Positions 26,186 through 35,223 of a DNA stretch of 64,000 bases are shown here, one piece after another. The translations under genes and the position numbers were made by a program. This DNA comes from Burkholderia sp. D-99. GTDB lineage: Bacteria; Pseudomonadota; Gammaproteobacteria; Burkholderiales; Burkholderiaceae. A model generated the notes under the pieces. That model did no database searches and was not told the origin of the DNA. It was given only the letters and a program-made list of their open reading frames with translations. The stretch's first letter is position 1, and the number at the start of each line of letters is the position of its first letter. The stretch covers positions 62,001-126,000 of the forward strand of contig NZ_JAAOXM010000017.1 in assembly GCF_011605345.1 (NCBI RefSeq), in the 5' to 3' direction.

Positions 26186-27001
26186 TCAGGCCGTCTCGTG
26201 AAAACCGACGCTGTGGGTGCCGTTCAGGATGTCCTCGAACGCGTACCCGAAGCCGACGTCGATCAGGCCCGCGCGCCTGCCGTACGTCTTCTGGCCGGAC
26301 ACGTCGTTGACGAAGATCGCCGCGCCCGACGACAGCTGACGATCGGTCTCCAGCAGTGCGAGCGTGCCGCGCGCGCTGCCGGCCGACGGGTCGAACTTCA
26401 GCCGCGTGCCGTCCTGCGTGGTGAAATGCCCGCCGATCTCTTCGAATTTCTGGTTGCGCGCGACGGACGCGTTGATCTCCTTCATGAAGAGGAAGTCCGC
26501 GTCGGCGCGCTGGCTGGCCACCTTGCGATCGTCGTCCGTGAACGTGTCGCCCACCGCGACGGCGCCCTGCTCGGCGAAGTCGACGGCCTGCTGGTGAAAC
26601 TCGCGCGTCGCGAGCACGAGGCCCGCGTTCGCGTTCAGCGTCGACTCCACCCACGCGCGATCGCTTTCCGTCATCGTCTTCGACACGACCTTGATCCGGC
26701 CGTTGTCGGTCATGAAGTCGAACTGCGCGTCGGCCAGGTCCGGGCGTTTCGCGATGATCTCCTTCATGCTCGTCGCGAGCTGGCTGGTGACGCCGCGCAG
26801 CTGCGTCGACAGGTTGCCGAGGATCGTCATCTGCTTCATGCGCGCCGCGTGCATCGCGTCCTGGTCCAGCACCCGGATGGTAAGCGGCGGGTCCTGCGGT
26901 TTCCCGGCCGCCGCGTCAGGCGGTTGGCGCCCGTCGAGCGCCGCTTCCTGCACCATCTGCGCGAGCGAAAGGCCGCTCGCTGCCGTGACGGATATCGTCA
27001 T
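26186..27001 (-). CDS. Hypothetical protein of unknown function
   Basis: A 271-residue soluble protein with no recognised domain and no signal peptide. Residues 45-75 (AARMKQMTILGNLSTQLRGV onward) are helical. The region 110-215 is charged and regular, with TESDRAWVESTLNANAGLVLATREF and DDDRKVASQRADADFLFMKEIN. The C-terminus has FVNDVSGQKTYGRRAGLIDVGFGYAFEDILNG. A purine-rich GGAGAGAGGG precedes the ATG, so expression is likely. It is convergent with the LolC/E gene and sits beside a long AT-rich spacer. The absence of a secretion signal does not exclude export by a specialised system; there is no direct evidence for that. Confidence 0.75.
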   Translation of the reverse strand: MTISVTAASGLSLAQMVQEAALDGRQPPDAAAGKPQDPPLTIRVLDQDAMHAARMKQMTILGNLSTQLRGVTSQLATSMKEIIAKRPDLADAQFDFMTDNGRIKVVSKTMTESDRAWVESTLNANAGLVLATREFHQQAVDFAEQGAVAVGDTFTDDDRKVASQRADADFLFMKEINASVARNQKFEEIGGHFTTQDGTRLKFDPSAGSARGTLALLETDRQLSSGAAIFVNDVSGQKTYGRRAGLIDVGFGYAFEDILNGTHSVGFHETA

Positions 27002-27592
27002 GCCCTCTCTCTCCTTTCGATCTGCTTTTTACCGTTTACGGACAGATATCGCGGAAATTTAGACCGATCGCACATGGATTTCGGGGCATGCGCCAATACA
27101 TTGTTTGATCGAAACTAAAAAAGTTTGACACCGAGATTTCACTGCGATAAGTTTGCGCAAGCTTCCGGAAAGCAATCCGGCCCGCCTCGCCGACTCGCGT
27201 CGCGCTTTCCTGCCGTTGCAGCACCGCCGTTCGCACCATCCCCGCCTCATCGCATCGTGCCGTTCCGTTTCATCCGAAACCTGAAGGAAGATCGGGCATG
27301 CCCACATTTGATTCGTACTCCTCCATTTATTTCGTACCGCCGGCCTCGCGTCGACCGTACGGCATGAATCGGCCGCCGTGCTGACGCTTTCCGGTCGGGG
27401 CAACGCAATCGCCCCGCCCCCCGCCGGGTTGCGCGTTGCGTGACGCGCGTCGACGCCGGCCGTGACACCCGGGCATGACTCCCGGCGCTTTCGAAGATGC
27501 AGTTCCGCTTTATCCGATGCAGCACCCGGCCGGCCCGCAGGGGGCATATCGCGGGTCGGCCGGTTCCAGACAATCAAAACAAGAGGTCGACA
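27002..27592. other. Divergent intergenic region with AT-rich part
   Basis: About 590 bp. The 27040-27170 part is AT-rich and contains AAAAAAGTTTGACA (27117-27130), whose TTGACA could be a -35 element with a weak TAAGTT 17 bp on. Almost the same AAAAAAGTTTGAC string occurs in the sedolisin leader. No gene was supported. Confidence 0.45.
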
Positions 27593-29560
27593 ATGGACAT
27601 TCATCGAACCGGATTGCGTCGTGCGTGGCTTCCCGCGCTCATTGCAGCCACGACGCTCGCCGCGTGCGGCGGCGACGACGGCGGCAGCGTGGCGGGCGTC
27701 TCCGCGCTTGCGCAGGGTCAACAGGAGGGGGCCGCCGCATCGGCGGCCGACAAGCAGTCGCTCGCATCACGCATTTCGCCGTCCGGCGTCCCGTACGCCA
27801 ACCCGGCCAGCGGCGGCCGCTACCGCCCCGTGATCACGAACGGCCAGGTGCAGCCGTCGCTGTCGGGCGGCACGATCGAGGAGAACGCGTGGGTCGACAC
27901 GCCGGTCGATTCCGACGGCGACGGCACGCGCGACCGCATCCACGTACGCATCGTGCGCCCGACCGAAACCGCAAATGGCGCGCGCACCCCCGTCATCGTG
28001 CTCGCGAGCCCGTACTACGCGGGCCTCGCCGACAGCCCCGACCACAACGTCGACGTCGAACTCGACGGCACGCCGCATCCGGCCGCCACTGCGGCCACGG
28101 CGGCGACCGGCGCCTCCGCGCGCATCATGGCCGCCGCGCCCCAGGTGCGGATGCTGCAGCAGGTCGAAGCGGCCGCCGCCGGGCGCTCGTGGATCGAGAG
28201 CTACTTCATTCCGCGCGGCTTCACGATCGTCTACGCGGATTCGCTCGGCACCGCCGGCTCGGACGGGTGCCCGACGATCCTCACGCGTGACGAATCGGTC
28301 GCGATGGCATCGGTGATCCGCTGGCTCGGCCGCGACGCGACCGCGAAGGATGCGACCGGCAAGACGGTCGTCGCGAACTGGTCGACGGGCCACGTCGGCA
28401 TGTACGGCGTGTCGTACGACGGCACGCTGCCGAAGATGGTCGCGAGCCTGCGCACGCGCGGGCTCGACGCGATCGTGCCGGTCGCCGGGCTGACGAACAT
28501 GTACGGCTACTACCGCTCGGGCGGGCTCGTACGCGCGCCGGAAGGCTATCAGGGCGAAGACGTCGACGTGTACATCAAGGCGCTGCTGACGAACGCGCAT
28601 CCGGAGCGTTGCACGCACCTGATCGACGAAGCGTTGCAGAAGGAAGACCGCACGACCGGCGACTATTCGCCGTTCTGGGCCGCACGCGACATCCCGTCTG
28701 CGTTCGCGGTCGCGCCGGCGCTCGTCGCACAAGGGCTGACCGACGACAACGTGCGGGTCGACCAGTCGACCTCGTGGTATCTCGCGATGCGGCGCCAGGG
28801 CGTGCCGACGCAGCTGTGGCTGCACCGCCTGAAGCACACCGACCCGACCCGCGTGCCGGCGATGGCCGATGCGTGGACCGCGGAGGTGAACCGCTGGTTT
28901 ACGCGTTATCTGATCGGCTTCGACAACGGCGTCGAACGCGATCCGCGCGCGGTGATCGAGCAGGCCGACGGCACGCTGCTGAAGGAAGCGGACTGGGCCG
29001 CACGCCACGCCACGCCGGTCACGTATTTTGCGGGCGGCGACGGTGCGGGCACCGGCACGCTGCTGCGCCTGCCGACCGGCGGCCCGCTCGCACGCTTCAC
29101 GGACGATGCGCGCATCACCGCGCTCACGCTGGCGAACGCACCGACCGGCGAGAATCGCAGCCGCTTCGAAACCGCGCCGCTCACGGCCGCGACACGCCTG
29201 TCCGGTGCCGCGACCGCACGCGTCAGGCTGACCTTCACGGCGGTGGCCAACGTGACGGCCCTGCTGGTCGATCGCGCGCCGGACGGGTCGGCCACGATCG
29301 TCACGCGCGCCTGGACCGACCCGCGCAACCGGTGGTCCGAATGGCGCTCGGAGCCCGTGCTGCCCGGGATGCCGTACGACCTGAAGCTGACGTTCATGCC
29401 GCGTGACTACAAGCTGGAAGCCGGCCACCGGCTGGGGCTCGTCGTGCTGTCCAGCGACAACGAGGCAACGCTGCGGCCGACGCCGGGCACGGGCCTGACG
29501 CTCGATCCGGCCGGGACGTCGGTGACGGTGCCGCTGGCGGCAGCGTCGACGGGCGCGTAG
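27593..29560 (+). CDS. Lipoprotein X-Pro dipeptidyl-peptidase/CocE-type hydrolase
   Basis: A 655-residue S15/CocE-family hydrolase. A lipoprotein signal ends in LAAC with Cys25, followed by GGDDGG, so it should be lipid-anchored outside the inner membrane. The alpha/beta hydrolase domain carries the nucleophile elbow GVSYDGT with Ser274. The late LWLHRLKHTDPTRV stretch probably carries the catalytic His. The final 170 residues form the jelly-roll domain (SGAATARVRLTFTAVANVTA, YKLEAGHRLGLVVLSSDNEA). The family includes Xaa-Pro dipeptidyl-peptidases, cocaine esterase and acyl hydrolases; the long acidic N-terminal linker suits a peptidase-like enzyme. GAGG upstream supports the ATG. A strong hairpin follows the stop. 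Confidence 0.9.
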   Translation: MDIHRTGLRRAWLPALIAATTLAACGGDDGGSVAGVSALAQGQQEGAAASAADKQSLASRISPSGVPYANPASGGRYRPVITNGQVQPSLSGGTIEENAWVDTPVDSDGDGTRDRIHVRIVRPTETANGARTPVIVLASPYYAGLADSPDHNVDVELDGTPHPAATAATAATGASARIMAAAPQVRMLQQVEAAAAGRSWIESYFIPRGFTIVYADSLGTAGSDGCPTILTRDESVAMASVIRWLGRDATAKDATGKTVVANWSTGHVGMYGVSYDGTLPKMVASLRTRGLDAIVPVAGLTNMYGYYRSGGLVRAPEGYQGEDVDVYIKALLTNAHPERCTHLIDEALQKEDRTTGDYSPFWAARDIPSAFAVAPALVAQGLTDDNVRVDQSTSWYLAMRRQGVPTQLWLHRLKHTDPTRVPAMADAWTAEVNRWFTRYLIGFDNGVERDPRAVIEQADGTLLKEADWAARHATPVTYFAGGDGAGTGTLLRLPTGGPLARFTDDARITALTLANAPTGENRSRFETAPLTAATRLSGAATARVRLTFTAVANVTALLVDRAPDGSATIVTRAWTDPRNRWSEWRSEPVLPGMPYDLKLTFMPRDYKLEAGHRLGLVVLSSDNEATLRPTPGTGLTLDPAGTSVTVPLAAASTGA

Positions 29561-29594
29561 CCGCACGCCAACTGCCGGCATGACGGCACCCCAT

Positions 29595-29628
29595 CCCCCG
29601 CCTGTTCGCCCATCGGCGCAGGCGGGGG
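29595..29628 (+). terminator. Hairpin downstream of the S15 hydrolase gene
   Basis: CCCCCGCCTG (29595-29604) pairs perfectly with CAGGCGGGGG (29619-29628) around a 14-base loop, 34 bases after the stop. An A-rich rather than T-rich stretch follows, so the exact termination mode is uncertain. Confidence 0.6.
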
Positions 29629-29692
29629 AATCGCTGCAAAAAGGGAACACCTGCGATAGGCTGCGGAAGTCGAACGCCAACGGTGAACCCAC

Positions 29693-30061
29693 ATGATCCC
29701 CCTCAGCGCGAAAGCCATCGTCCGTGACGGACGCTCGGTCCTGTTCCTGCGCAATCCACGCGACGAATGGGAACTGCCGGGCGGCTGGCCCGAAGCGGGC
29801 GAATCGCTCGAAGAAACCGTCACGCGCGAAGTGCGGGAAGAATGCGGGATCGTCGCCTCGGCGCTCCGCTACGTGGCGAGCCGCTCGTGCGAGGTCGTGC
29901 CGGGCAAGCGCGTGCTCATCGTGTGCTTCGAGTGCCAGGTCGATCGTCATGAAATCGTCCTGAGCGACGAGCACAACCAGTTCGGCTGGATCGATCTCGA
30001 TGCCGACAAGCCCGCAAACCTGCCGGATTTCTATTGGGAATTCTGCAGGCAGGCGGGCTGA
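29693..30061 (+). CDS. Nudix hydrolase
   Basis: A 122-residue single-domain Nudix hydrolase. The Nudix box G-x5-E-x7-R-E-x2-E-E-x-G is perfect in GWPEAGESLEETVTREVREE and CGI (residues 31-53), with the catalytic Glu residues chelating Mg2+. It should cleave a nucleoside diphosphate linked to another group; the sequence gives no specificity. It is convergent with the hydroxyacid dehydrogenase, 20 bp apart. Confidence 0.92.
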   Translation: MIPLSAKAIVRDGRSVLFLRNPRDEWELPGGWPEAGESLEETVTREVREECGIVASALRYVASRSCEVVPGKRVLIVCFECQVDRHEIVLSDEHNQFGWIDLDADKPANLPDFYWEFCRQAG

Positions 30062-30080
30062 TTCGCGCCCGCCCCGCCGC

Positions 30081-31010
30081 TCACACCGGCGTCAACACCG
30101 GCTCACCCGCGAAATGCCGCGCCGCGTTGTCGAGAAACTGCTGCACCGAGCGATCGAGCGCCTCCGGCGACCAGCCACCCATGTGCGGCGTCAGCACGAC
30201 ATTGTCGAGATCCGTCAGCGCGCGCGGCGGTTCCGGTTCCCCTTCGTACACATCGAGCCCCGCGCCCGCGATGCGCCGTTCGCGCAGCGCGTCTGCCAAA
30301 GCAGCGGTATCGACAACACTGCCGCGCGACACGTTGACGAGAAAGCCGCCTGGCCCGAGCGCATCGAGCACCGCACGGTCGATCAGGTGCCGCGTGCCCG
30401 CGCCGCCCGGCGTCGCGACGATCAGGAAATCAGCCCACTGCGCGAGCGCGTCGACGCGGTCGAAATAGCGGTAAGGAGCATTCTTCGGCGACCGGTTGTG
30501 ATAACCGATCTCGATGTCGAAGCCGGCTGCGCGTCGCGCGCACTTCTCGCCGATCTTGCCGAGCCCGACGATGCCGAGCTTCTTGCCCGACACGTTCGGC
30601 GGCATCGCGAGTCCGTCGCGCCACACGCCCGCGCGGGTTTTCGCGTCGAGTTGCACGACGTTGCGCACCGCCGCGAGCAGCAGCGCGAACGCGTGATCGG
30701 CCACGCAATCGTCGTTGGTGCCGGCGCCCGTGACCACGGTCACGCCGCGCGCCTTTGCGTGCGCAACGTCGATGTGCTCGTAGCCGGCCCCGAGCGCGCT
30801 GACGAACGTGAGTTGCGGAAGGCGGTCGATCTCGGCGCCGGTGAGCCCCGTGCTGCCGTTGGTCAGCACCGCGCGTATCGTGCCGCCGTGCTCGGCGATC
30901 GCGCGTTCGCGTGCTTCGGGGGTCGGGGCGTGGCGCACGTCGAACGACGCGGCGATCTCGCGATGCGCGTCGCCGCGCAATGCGATGAGAACCAGCAACT
31001 CGGGCTTCAT
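30081..31010 (-). CDS. D-isomer-specific 2-hydroxyacid dehydrogenase
   Basis: A 309-residue NAD(P)-dependent dehydrogenase. The Rossmann motif GIVGLGKIG lies near residues 145-153. The catalytic Arg is in VNVSRGSVVD, Glu in LDVYEGEPEPP and His in TPHMGGWS, the complete set of the glyoxylate/hydroxypyruvate reductase (GhrB-like) and D-lactate dehydrogenase superfamily. It probably reduces glyoxylate, hydroxypyruvate or a related 2-oxoacid in the cytoplasm. It is a single gene divergent from the osmoprotectant operon. Which 2-oxoacid it prefers cannot be told from sequence. Confidence 0.92.
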   Translation of the reverse strand: MKPELLVLIALRGDAHREIAASFDVRHAPTPEARERAIAEHGGTIRAVLTNGSTGLTGAEIDRLPQLTFVSALGAGYEHIDVAHAKARGVTVVTGAGTNDDCVADHAFALLLAAVRNVVQLDAKTRAGVWRDGLAMPPNVSGKKLGIVGLGKIGEKCARRAAGFDIEIGYHNRSPKNAPYRYFDRVDALAQWADFLIVATPGGAGTRHLIDRAVLDALGPGGFLVNVSRGSVVDTAALADALRERRIAGAGLDVYEGEPEPPRALTDLDNVVLTPHMGGWSPEALDRSVQQFLDNAARHFAGEPVLTPV

Positions 31011-31176
31011 GGCAGGAAGTGTCGGCAGGAGCGGGAACGGATTTCAGTGTAACAAGCCCGGATGACGGATGCGGGTTATCCCCACGCGGGCTGTGGACAC
31101 GCCGCCGCACGCGGTTTGCCAAAGCCGGCTCAGTCAAGTAACTTTCGGCCTACGCCCCCGTCCTGGAGATTGGCTC

Positions 31177-32100
31177 ATGAAGCTCGCCCTGCCCGCCCGG
31201 ATCCTGGGCCTCGCGGTCGCCGCCGCCCTCGTCGCGCCCGGCGCACACGCCGACACGCCCGTCGTGGTGTCGTCGAAGATCGACACCGAAGGCAACCTGC
31301 TCGGCAACCTCATCGCGCAGGTGCTGAAGGCGCACGGCATCCCCGTCACCGAAAAGATCGCGCTCGGCACCACGCCGATCGTGCGCAAGGCGCTCACGAG
31401 TGGCGAGATCGACATCTACCCCGAATATACGGGCAACGCCGCGTTCTTCTTCAACAAGGCCGACGATCCTCTGTGGAAGAACGCGAGCCAGGGCTACGAC
31501 GCCGCGAAGAAACTCGACTATGCGGCGAACCATCTCGTGTGGCTCGCCCCGGCGCCCGCGAACAACACATGGGGCGTCGCACTGCTCGCACCCGTCGCGC
31601 AATCGCAGCACCTGAAGACCTTCTCCGATTTCGGCAAGTGGGTGGCCGGCGGCGGCAAGGTGAAACTCGCGGCATCGGCCGAATTCGTGAACAGCGCGTC
31701 CGCGCTGCCGTCGTTCGAGAAGGCGTACGGCTTCAAGCTGAAGCCCGAGCAGCTCGTCGTGCTGTCGGGCGGCGATACGGCCGCGACGATCAAGGCCGCC
31801 GCGAACCAGACCGACGGCGTGAATGCGGCGATGGTGTACGGCACCGACGGCGGCATCGCGTCGAGCGGCCTCGCGGTGCTCGACGACGACAAGCACGTGC
31901 AGCCCGTCTACGCGCCCGCGCCCGTGATCCGGGAAGCCGTGCTGAAAGCGCACCCGCAGATCGCCGACTACCTGAAACCCGTGTTCGCGAGCCTCGACCT
32001 GAAGACGCTGCAGTCGCTGAACGCGCGCATCCAGATCAACGGCGAGCCGGCCGCCGGCGTCGCGAAAAGCTACCTGAAAGCGAAGGGCTTCGTGAAATGA
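31177..32100 (+). CDS. Osmoprotectant ABC transporter substrate-binding protein
   Basis: A 307-residue periplasmic binding protein of the OpuAC/YehZ (glycine betaine, carnitine, choline) type. The signal peptide ends at AHADTP (residues 22-27). VVVSSKIDTEGNLLGNLIAQ and ALTSGEIDIYPEYTGNAAFFF are hallmark stretches, the last containing the aromatic residues that cage a quaternary ammonium group. GGAGAT 7 bases upstream of the ATG sets the start. It is the first gene of a four-gene operon in which each gene overlaps the next by ATGA. Ligand choice among betaine, choline and carnitine is not determined. Confidence 0.92.
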   Translation: MKLALPARILGLAVAAALVAPGAHADTPVVVSSKIDTEGNLLGNLIAQVLKAHGIPVTEKIALGTTPIVRKALTSGEIDIYPEYTGNAAFFFNKADDPLWKNASQGYDAAKKLDYAANHLVWLAPAPANNTWGVALLAPVAQSQHLKTFSDFGKWVAGGGKVKLAASAEFVNSASALPSFEKAYGFKLKPEQLVVLSGGDTAATIKAAANQTDGVNAAMVYGTDGGIASSGLAVLDDDKHVQPVYAPAPVIREAVLKAHPQIADYLKPVFASLDLKTLQSLNARIQINGEPAAGVAKSYLKAKGFVK

Positions 32101-33275
32101 CCGAACGCGCGGCGGCGTCCGCGCGGCGCGTGAACCCCGACAAGGTCGGCATCCTGATCGGAGTCCTGACGATCGTTGCGGTGCTCGGCCTGCCGTTCGT
32201 CGTGCTGCGGCCGAACCGGATCGCGGCCGGCACGGGGTTGTCGGTGTTCGCCGCGCTGCCTGCGATGCAGGGCGCCGTGCTGGCCGCGCTGTGGATCGTC
32301 GGCGCGCTGTGGGCGATGACGGCGAGCCGCCCCGCGTGGCGGCTCGCAGCCGGCTGCGCATGGCTCGCGACGCTCGCGTATGCGCTCGGCGCGGCCGCGA
32401 CGCATGTCGTCGCCCCAGACGACATGCTCGCGCGCGTGTCACCCGACGCGGGTGTCTGGCTTCTCTTGTTCGCGTGGGCCGTGCTTGTCGCGGACGCGCT
32501 CGCACGCCTCGCATTCGGCCCGTGGCGGCGCCTCGCCGCGCTCGTCGTCGCGATAGCCGCGATCTCGGTGCCGCTCGCGAGCGGCTGGTGGGACGGCCTC
32601 TCCGTGATGCGCGAATACGCGGTGCGCAGCGACGATTTCTGGCGCGAAGCGATCCGTCACGTGTCGCTCGCCGGTGGCTCGGTGGCCGCCGCGCTCGTCG
32701 CGGGCGTGCCGCTCGGCATCGCCTGTGCACGCATCGCGGTAGTGCGTACCGTCGCGATGCCCGTGCTCAATGTCGTGCAGACGATCCCCAGCATCGCGAT
32801 GTACGGGCTGATGATGGCCCCGCTCGGCCTGCTCGCCGCACACGTGCCGCTCGCGGCCGCGCTCGGCATCCGCGGCATCGGCGTCGCGCCGGCCGTGCTC
32901 GCGCTGTTCCTGTATTCGTTGTTGCCGATCGCATCGAGCGTCGTTGTCGGGCTCGGGCAAGTGCCGCCGCACGTGACCGAAGCGGCACGCGCGATGGGGA
33001 TGACGCGCGCCCAGCGGTTGTTGCGCGTCGATCTCGTGCTCGCGCTGCCGGTGATCCTGAGCGGCGTGCGCATCGTGCTCGTGCAGAACATCGGGCTGAC
33101 CGCGGTCGCCGCACTGATCGGCGGCGGCGGCTTCGGCACCTTCATCTTCCAGGGGATCGGGCAGTCGGCCGCCGATCTCGTGCTGCTCGGCGCGATCCCG
33201 ACGATCGCGCTCGCGCTGGTGGCGGCCGTCATATTCGAAGCCGCGACCACGCTCGCGAAAGGGCGTGCAGGATGA
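32097..33275 (+). CDS. Osmoprotectant ABC transporter permease (YehY-like)
   Basis: A 392-residue inner-membrane permease. The C-terminal 200 residues are the binding-protein-dependent transport domain with the EAA loop (VTEAARAMGMTRAQRLLRVDL) and segments VQTIPSIAMYGLMM and GGGFGTFIFQGIG. The N-terminal 180 residues hold about five extra membrane segments (VGILIGVLTIVAVLGLPFVV, LAALWIVGALWAM and others), as in YehY and unlike the short OpuCB permeases. It overlaps genes on both sides by four bases. It pairs with the second permease at 34216. Confidence 0.92.
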   Translation: MTERAAASARRVNPDKVGILIGVLTIVAVLGLPFVVLRPNRIAAGTGLSVFAALPAMQGAVLAALWIVGALWAMTASRPAWRLAAGCAWLATLAYALGAAATHVVAPDDMLARVSPDAGVWLLLFAWAVLVADALARLAFGPWRRLAALVVAIAAISVPLASGWWDGLSVMREYAVRSDDFWREAIRHVSLAGGSVAAALVAGVPLGIACARIAVVRTVAMPVLNVVQTIPSIAMYGLMMAPLGLLAAHVPLAAALGIRGIGVAPAVLALFLYSLLPIASSVVVGLGQVPPHVTEAARAMGMTRAQRLLRVDLVLALPVILSGVRIVLVQNIGLTAVAALIGGGGFGTFIFQGIGQSAADLVLLGAIPTIALALVAAVIFEAATTLAKGRAG

Positions 33276-34219
33276 TCGAGATCGAACGTGCGGGCAAACG
33301 CTTCGGCGATATCGTCGCCGTCGACGACGTCTCGCTGACGATGCAGCGCGGCACGATCACCGCGCTCGTCGGTGCGTCGGGCAGCGGCAAGTCGACGCTG
33401 CTGCGCATGATCAACCGGCTGATCGCCCCTACCAGCGGCACGATCCGCATCGACGGCGTCGATACCGCCACCGTCGCGCCCGAACAGCTTCGACGCGGCA
33501 TCGGCTACGCGATCCAGGGGCACGGGCTGTTTCCGCACTGGAGCGTCGCGCGCAACATCGCGACCGTGCCGCGCCTGCTCGGCTGGCCGGCCGCGCGCAT
33601 CGACGCGCGCGTAAACGAATTGCTCGACCTGTTCCATCTCGCGCCGGCCGAGTTCGCGGACAAGCTGCCGCACGAACTGTCGGGCGGCCAGCAGCAGCGT
33701 GTCGGCGTCGCGCGCGCGCTCGCGGCCGAGCCCGCGATGCTGCTGATGGACGAACCGTTCGGCGCGCTCGATCCGATCATTCGCGGCAAGGCACAGGACG
33801 ACCTGTTCGCGCTGCAGCGCCGCCTCGGCATCACGGTCGTGATCGTCACGCACGATATCGAGGAAGCGCTGAAGCTCGGCGACACGATCGCGGTGATGGA
33901 CGGCGGCCGGCTGCTGCAGGTTGCACCGCCGGCCGAGATTCTCGGCAAGCCGGCGGCCGGCGTCGTCGAGCAGCTCGTCGCGGGCGTCGACCGGCCGCTG
34001 CGCCTGCTCGCGCTGACGCCGATCGACGCAGTGGCCGAACCCGGTCATGCCGACGGCGAGCCGATCGCCGCGACCCGCACGCTGCGCGATGCGGTGTCCG
34101 AACTGCTGTGGCGCGGGGTCGATGCGCTGCCCGTCGACGACGGCGATGCACGCGACGCGCGCGGCGCTCGCCGCATCACGCTCGATGCAATCCGCGCACA
34201 TGCGAGGAAGCCCGCATGA
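33272..34219 (+). CDS. Osmoprotectant ABC transporter ATP-binding protein
   Basis: A 315-residue ABC ATPase of the ProV/OpuCA/YehX type. Walker A is GASGSGKST (residues 33-41), the signature is LSGGQQQR, Walker B is MLLMDEPFGALDP, and the switch His is in VTHD. The C-terminal 80 residues retain only a short CBS-like stretch (TLRDAVSELLWRGVDALPVDD), so osmotic sensing by a full tandem CBS module is unlikely. It is translationally coupled by ATGA overlaps to both permease genes. Confidence 0.93.
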   Translation: MIEIERAGKRFGDIVAVDDVSLTMQRGTITALVGASGSGKSTLLRMINRLIAPTSGTIRIDGVDTATVAPEQLRRGIGYAIQGHGLFPHWSVARNIATVPRLLGWPAARIDARVNELLDLFHLAPAEFADKLPHELSGGQQQRVGVARALAAEPAMLLMDEPFGALDPIIRGKAQDDLFALQRRLGITVVIVTHDIEEALKLGDTIAVMDGGRLLQVAPPAEILGKPAAGVVEQLVAGVDRPLRLLALTPIDAVAEPGHADGEPIAATRTLRDAVSELLWRGVDALPVDDGDARDARGARRITLDAIRAHARKPA

Positions 34220-35004
34220 CGACACCGGATGCGACGCAACGCGCACGGCCTTTGCGTCAGCCCCTGCCCCGCCACTTTGCCGCGTTCACGGCGCGCGCCG
34301 CCGCGCTCGCGCTGCTGCTCGTGCTGCTGATTCGGCCGATGTGGCTGCAGGGCCTGTTCGCACCGTTCGCGGACAACGGCGCGCCCGTCATCTACGATCG
34401 CGCGAGCCTGCTCGACCTGACGCTCGCGCATCTCGGCACGGTCGCGCTGTCGAGCCTGATCGGCACGATCGTCGCGGTCGCGGCCGGGATCTTCGTCACG
34501 CGGCCGGCCGGCGCGGATTTCCTGCCGGTCGCGCGCAGCGTCGTCGACATCGGCCAGACCTTCCCGCCCGTCGCGGTGCTCGCGCTCGCGGTGCCAGCCG
34601 TCGGCTTCGGGCTGAAGCCCGTGCTCATCGCGCTCGTGCTGTATGGCCTCCTGCCGGTGTTCGAAAGCACGATCGCGGGGCTCGAAGACGTGCCGCGCGA
34701 TGTCGTCGATGCCGCGCGCGGCATGGGAATGAGCGGCTGGCAGCAACTGGTGTCGGTCGAGCTGCCGCTCGCGTTCCCGGTGATCGTCAACGGCATCCGG
34801 CTCGCGGTCGTGATCAATCTCGGCACCGCGACGATCGGCTCGACGGTCGCCGCGCGCGGCCTCGGCGACGTGATCATTGCGGGCCTGCAGACGTCGAATA
34901 CCGCGTTCGTGCTGCAGGGCGGCGTGATCGTCGGGCTGCTCGCAGTGCTCGTCAGCGATGCGATCGGTGCACTGGCGCGGGTGGCGACCGCGCGACGCGC
35001 GTAA
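34216..35004 (+). CDS. Osmoprotectant ABC transporter permease (YehW-like)
   Basis: A 262-residue inner-membrane permease with about six membrane segments. The EAA-like loop reads VVDAARGMGMSGWQQLVSVELPLAFPVI, and QTFPPVAVLALAVPAVGFGLKP and TIGSTVAARGLGDVIIAGL are family signatures. It is the last gene of the operon; no terminator-like hairpin was seen in the following 200 bp. Confidence 0.92.
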   Translation: MTTPDATQRARPLRQPLPRHFAAFTARAAALALLLVLLIRPMWLQGLFAPFADNGAPVIYDRASLLDLTLAHLGTVALSSLIGTIVAVAAGIFVTRPAGADFLPVARSVVDIGQTFPPVAVLALAVPAVGFGLKPVLIALVLYGLLPVFESTIAGLEDVPRDVVDAARGMGMSGWQQLVSVELPLAFPVIVNGIRLAVVINLGTATIGSTVAARGLGDVIIAGLQTSNTAFVLQGGVIVGLLAVLVSDAIGALARVATARRA

Positions 35005-35223
35005 GGTTTGCGGTGCAGCACACCTTACTCGTCTGTTAAAAAACGTCAGCGCGAGATTGCTCGGCGTTTATCTGGACTACGATGCGTGTCCGCGCAACGA
35101 TCGCCCCATCGCATCGTTACGCGCCGAAACAAGCCTACATGCTGCTTTCATTCGAGCCGACGTTCGACAACCCGTGTTGATTGGCCGATATACTATGCGC
35201 CTCCCATTTCCCCGCACTTCACC

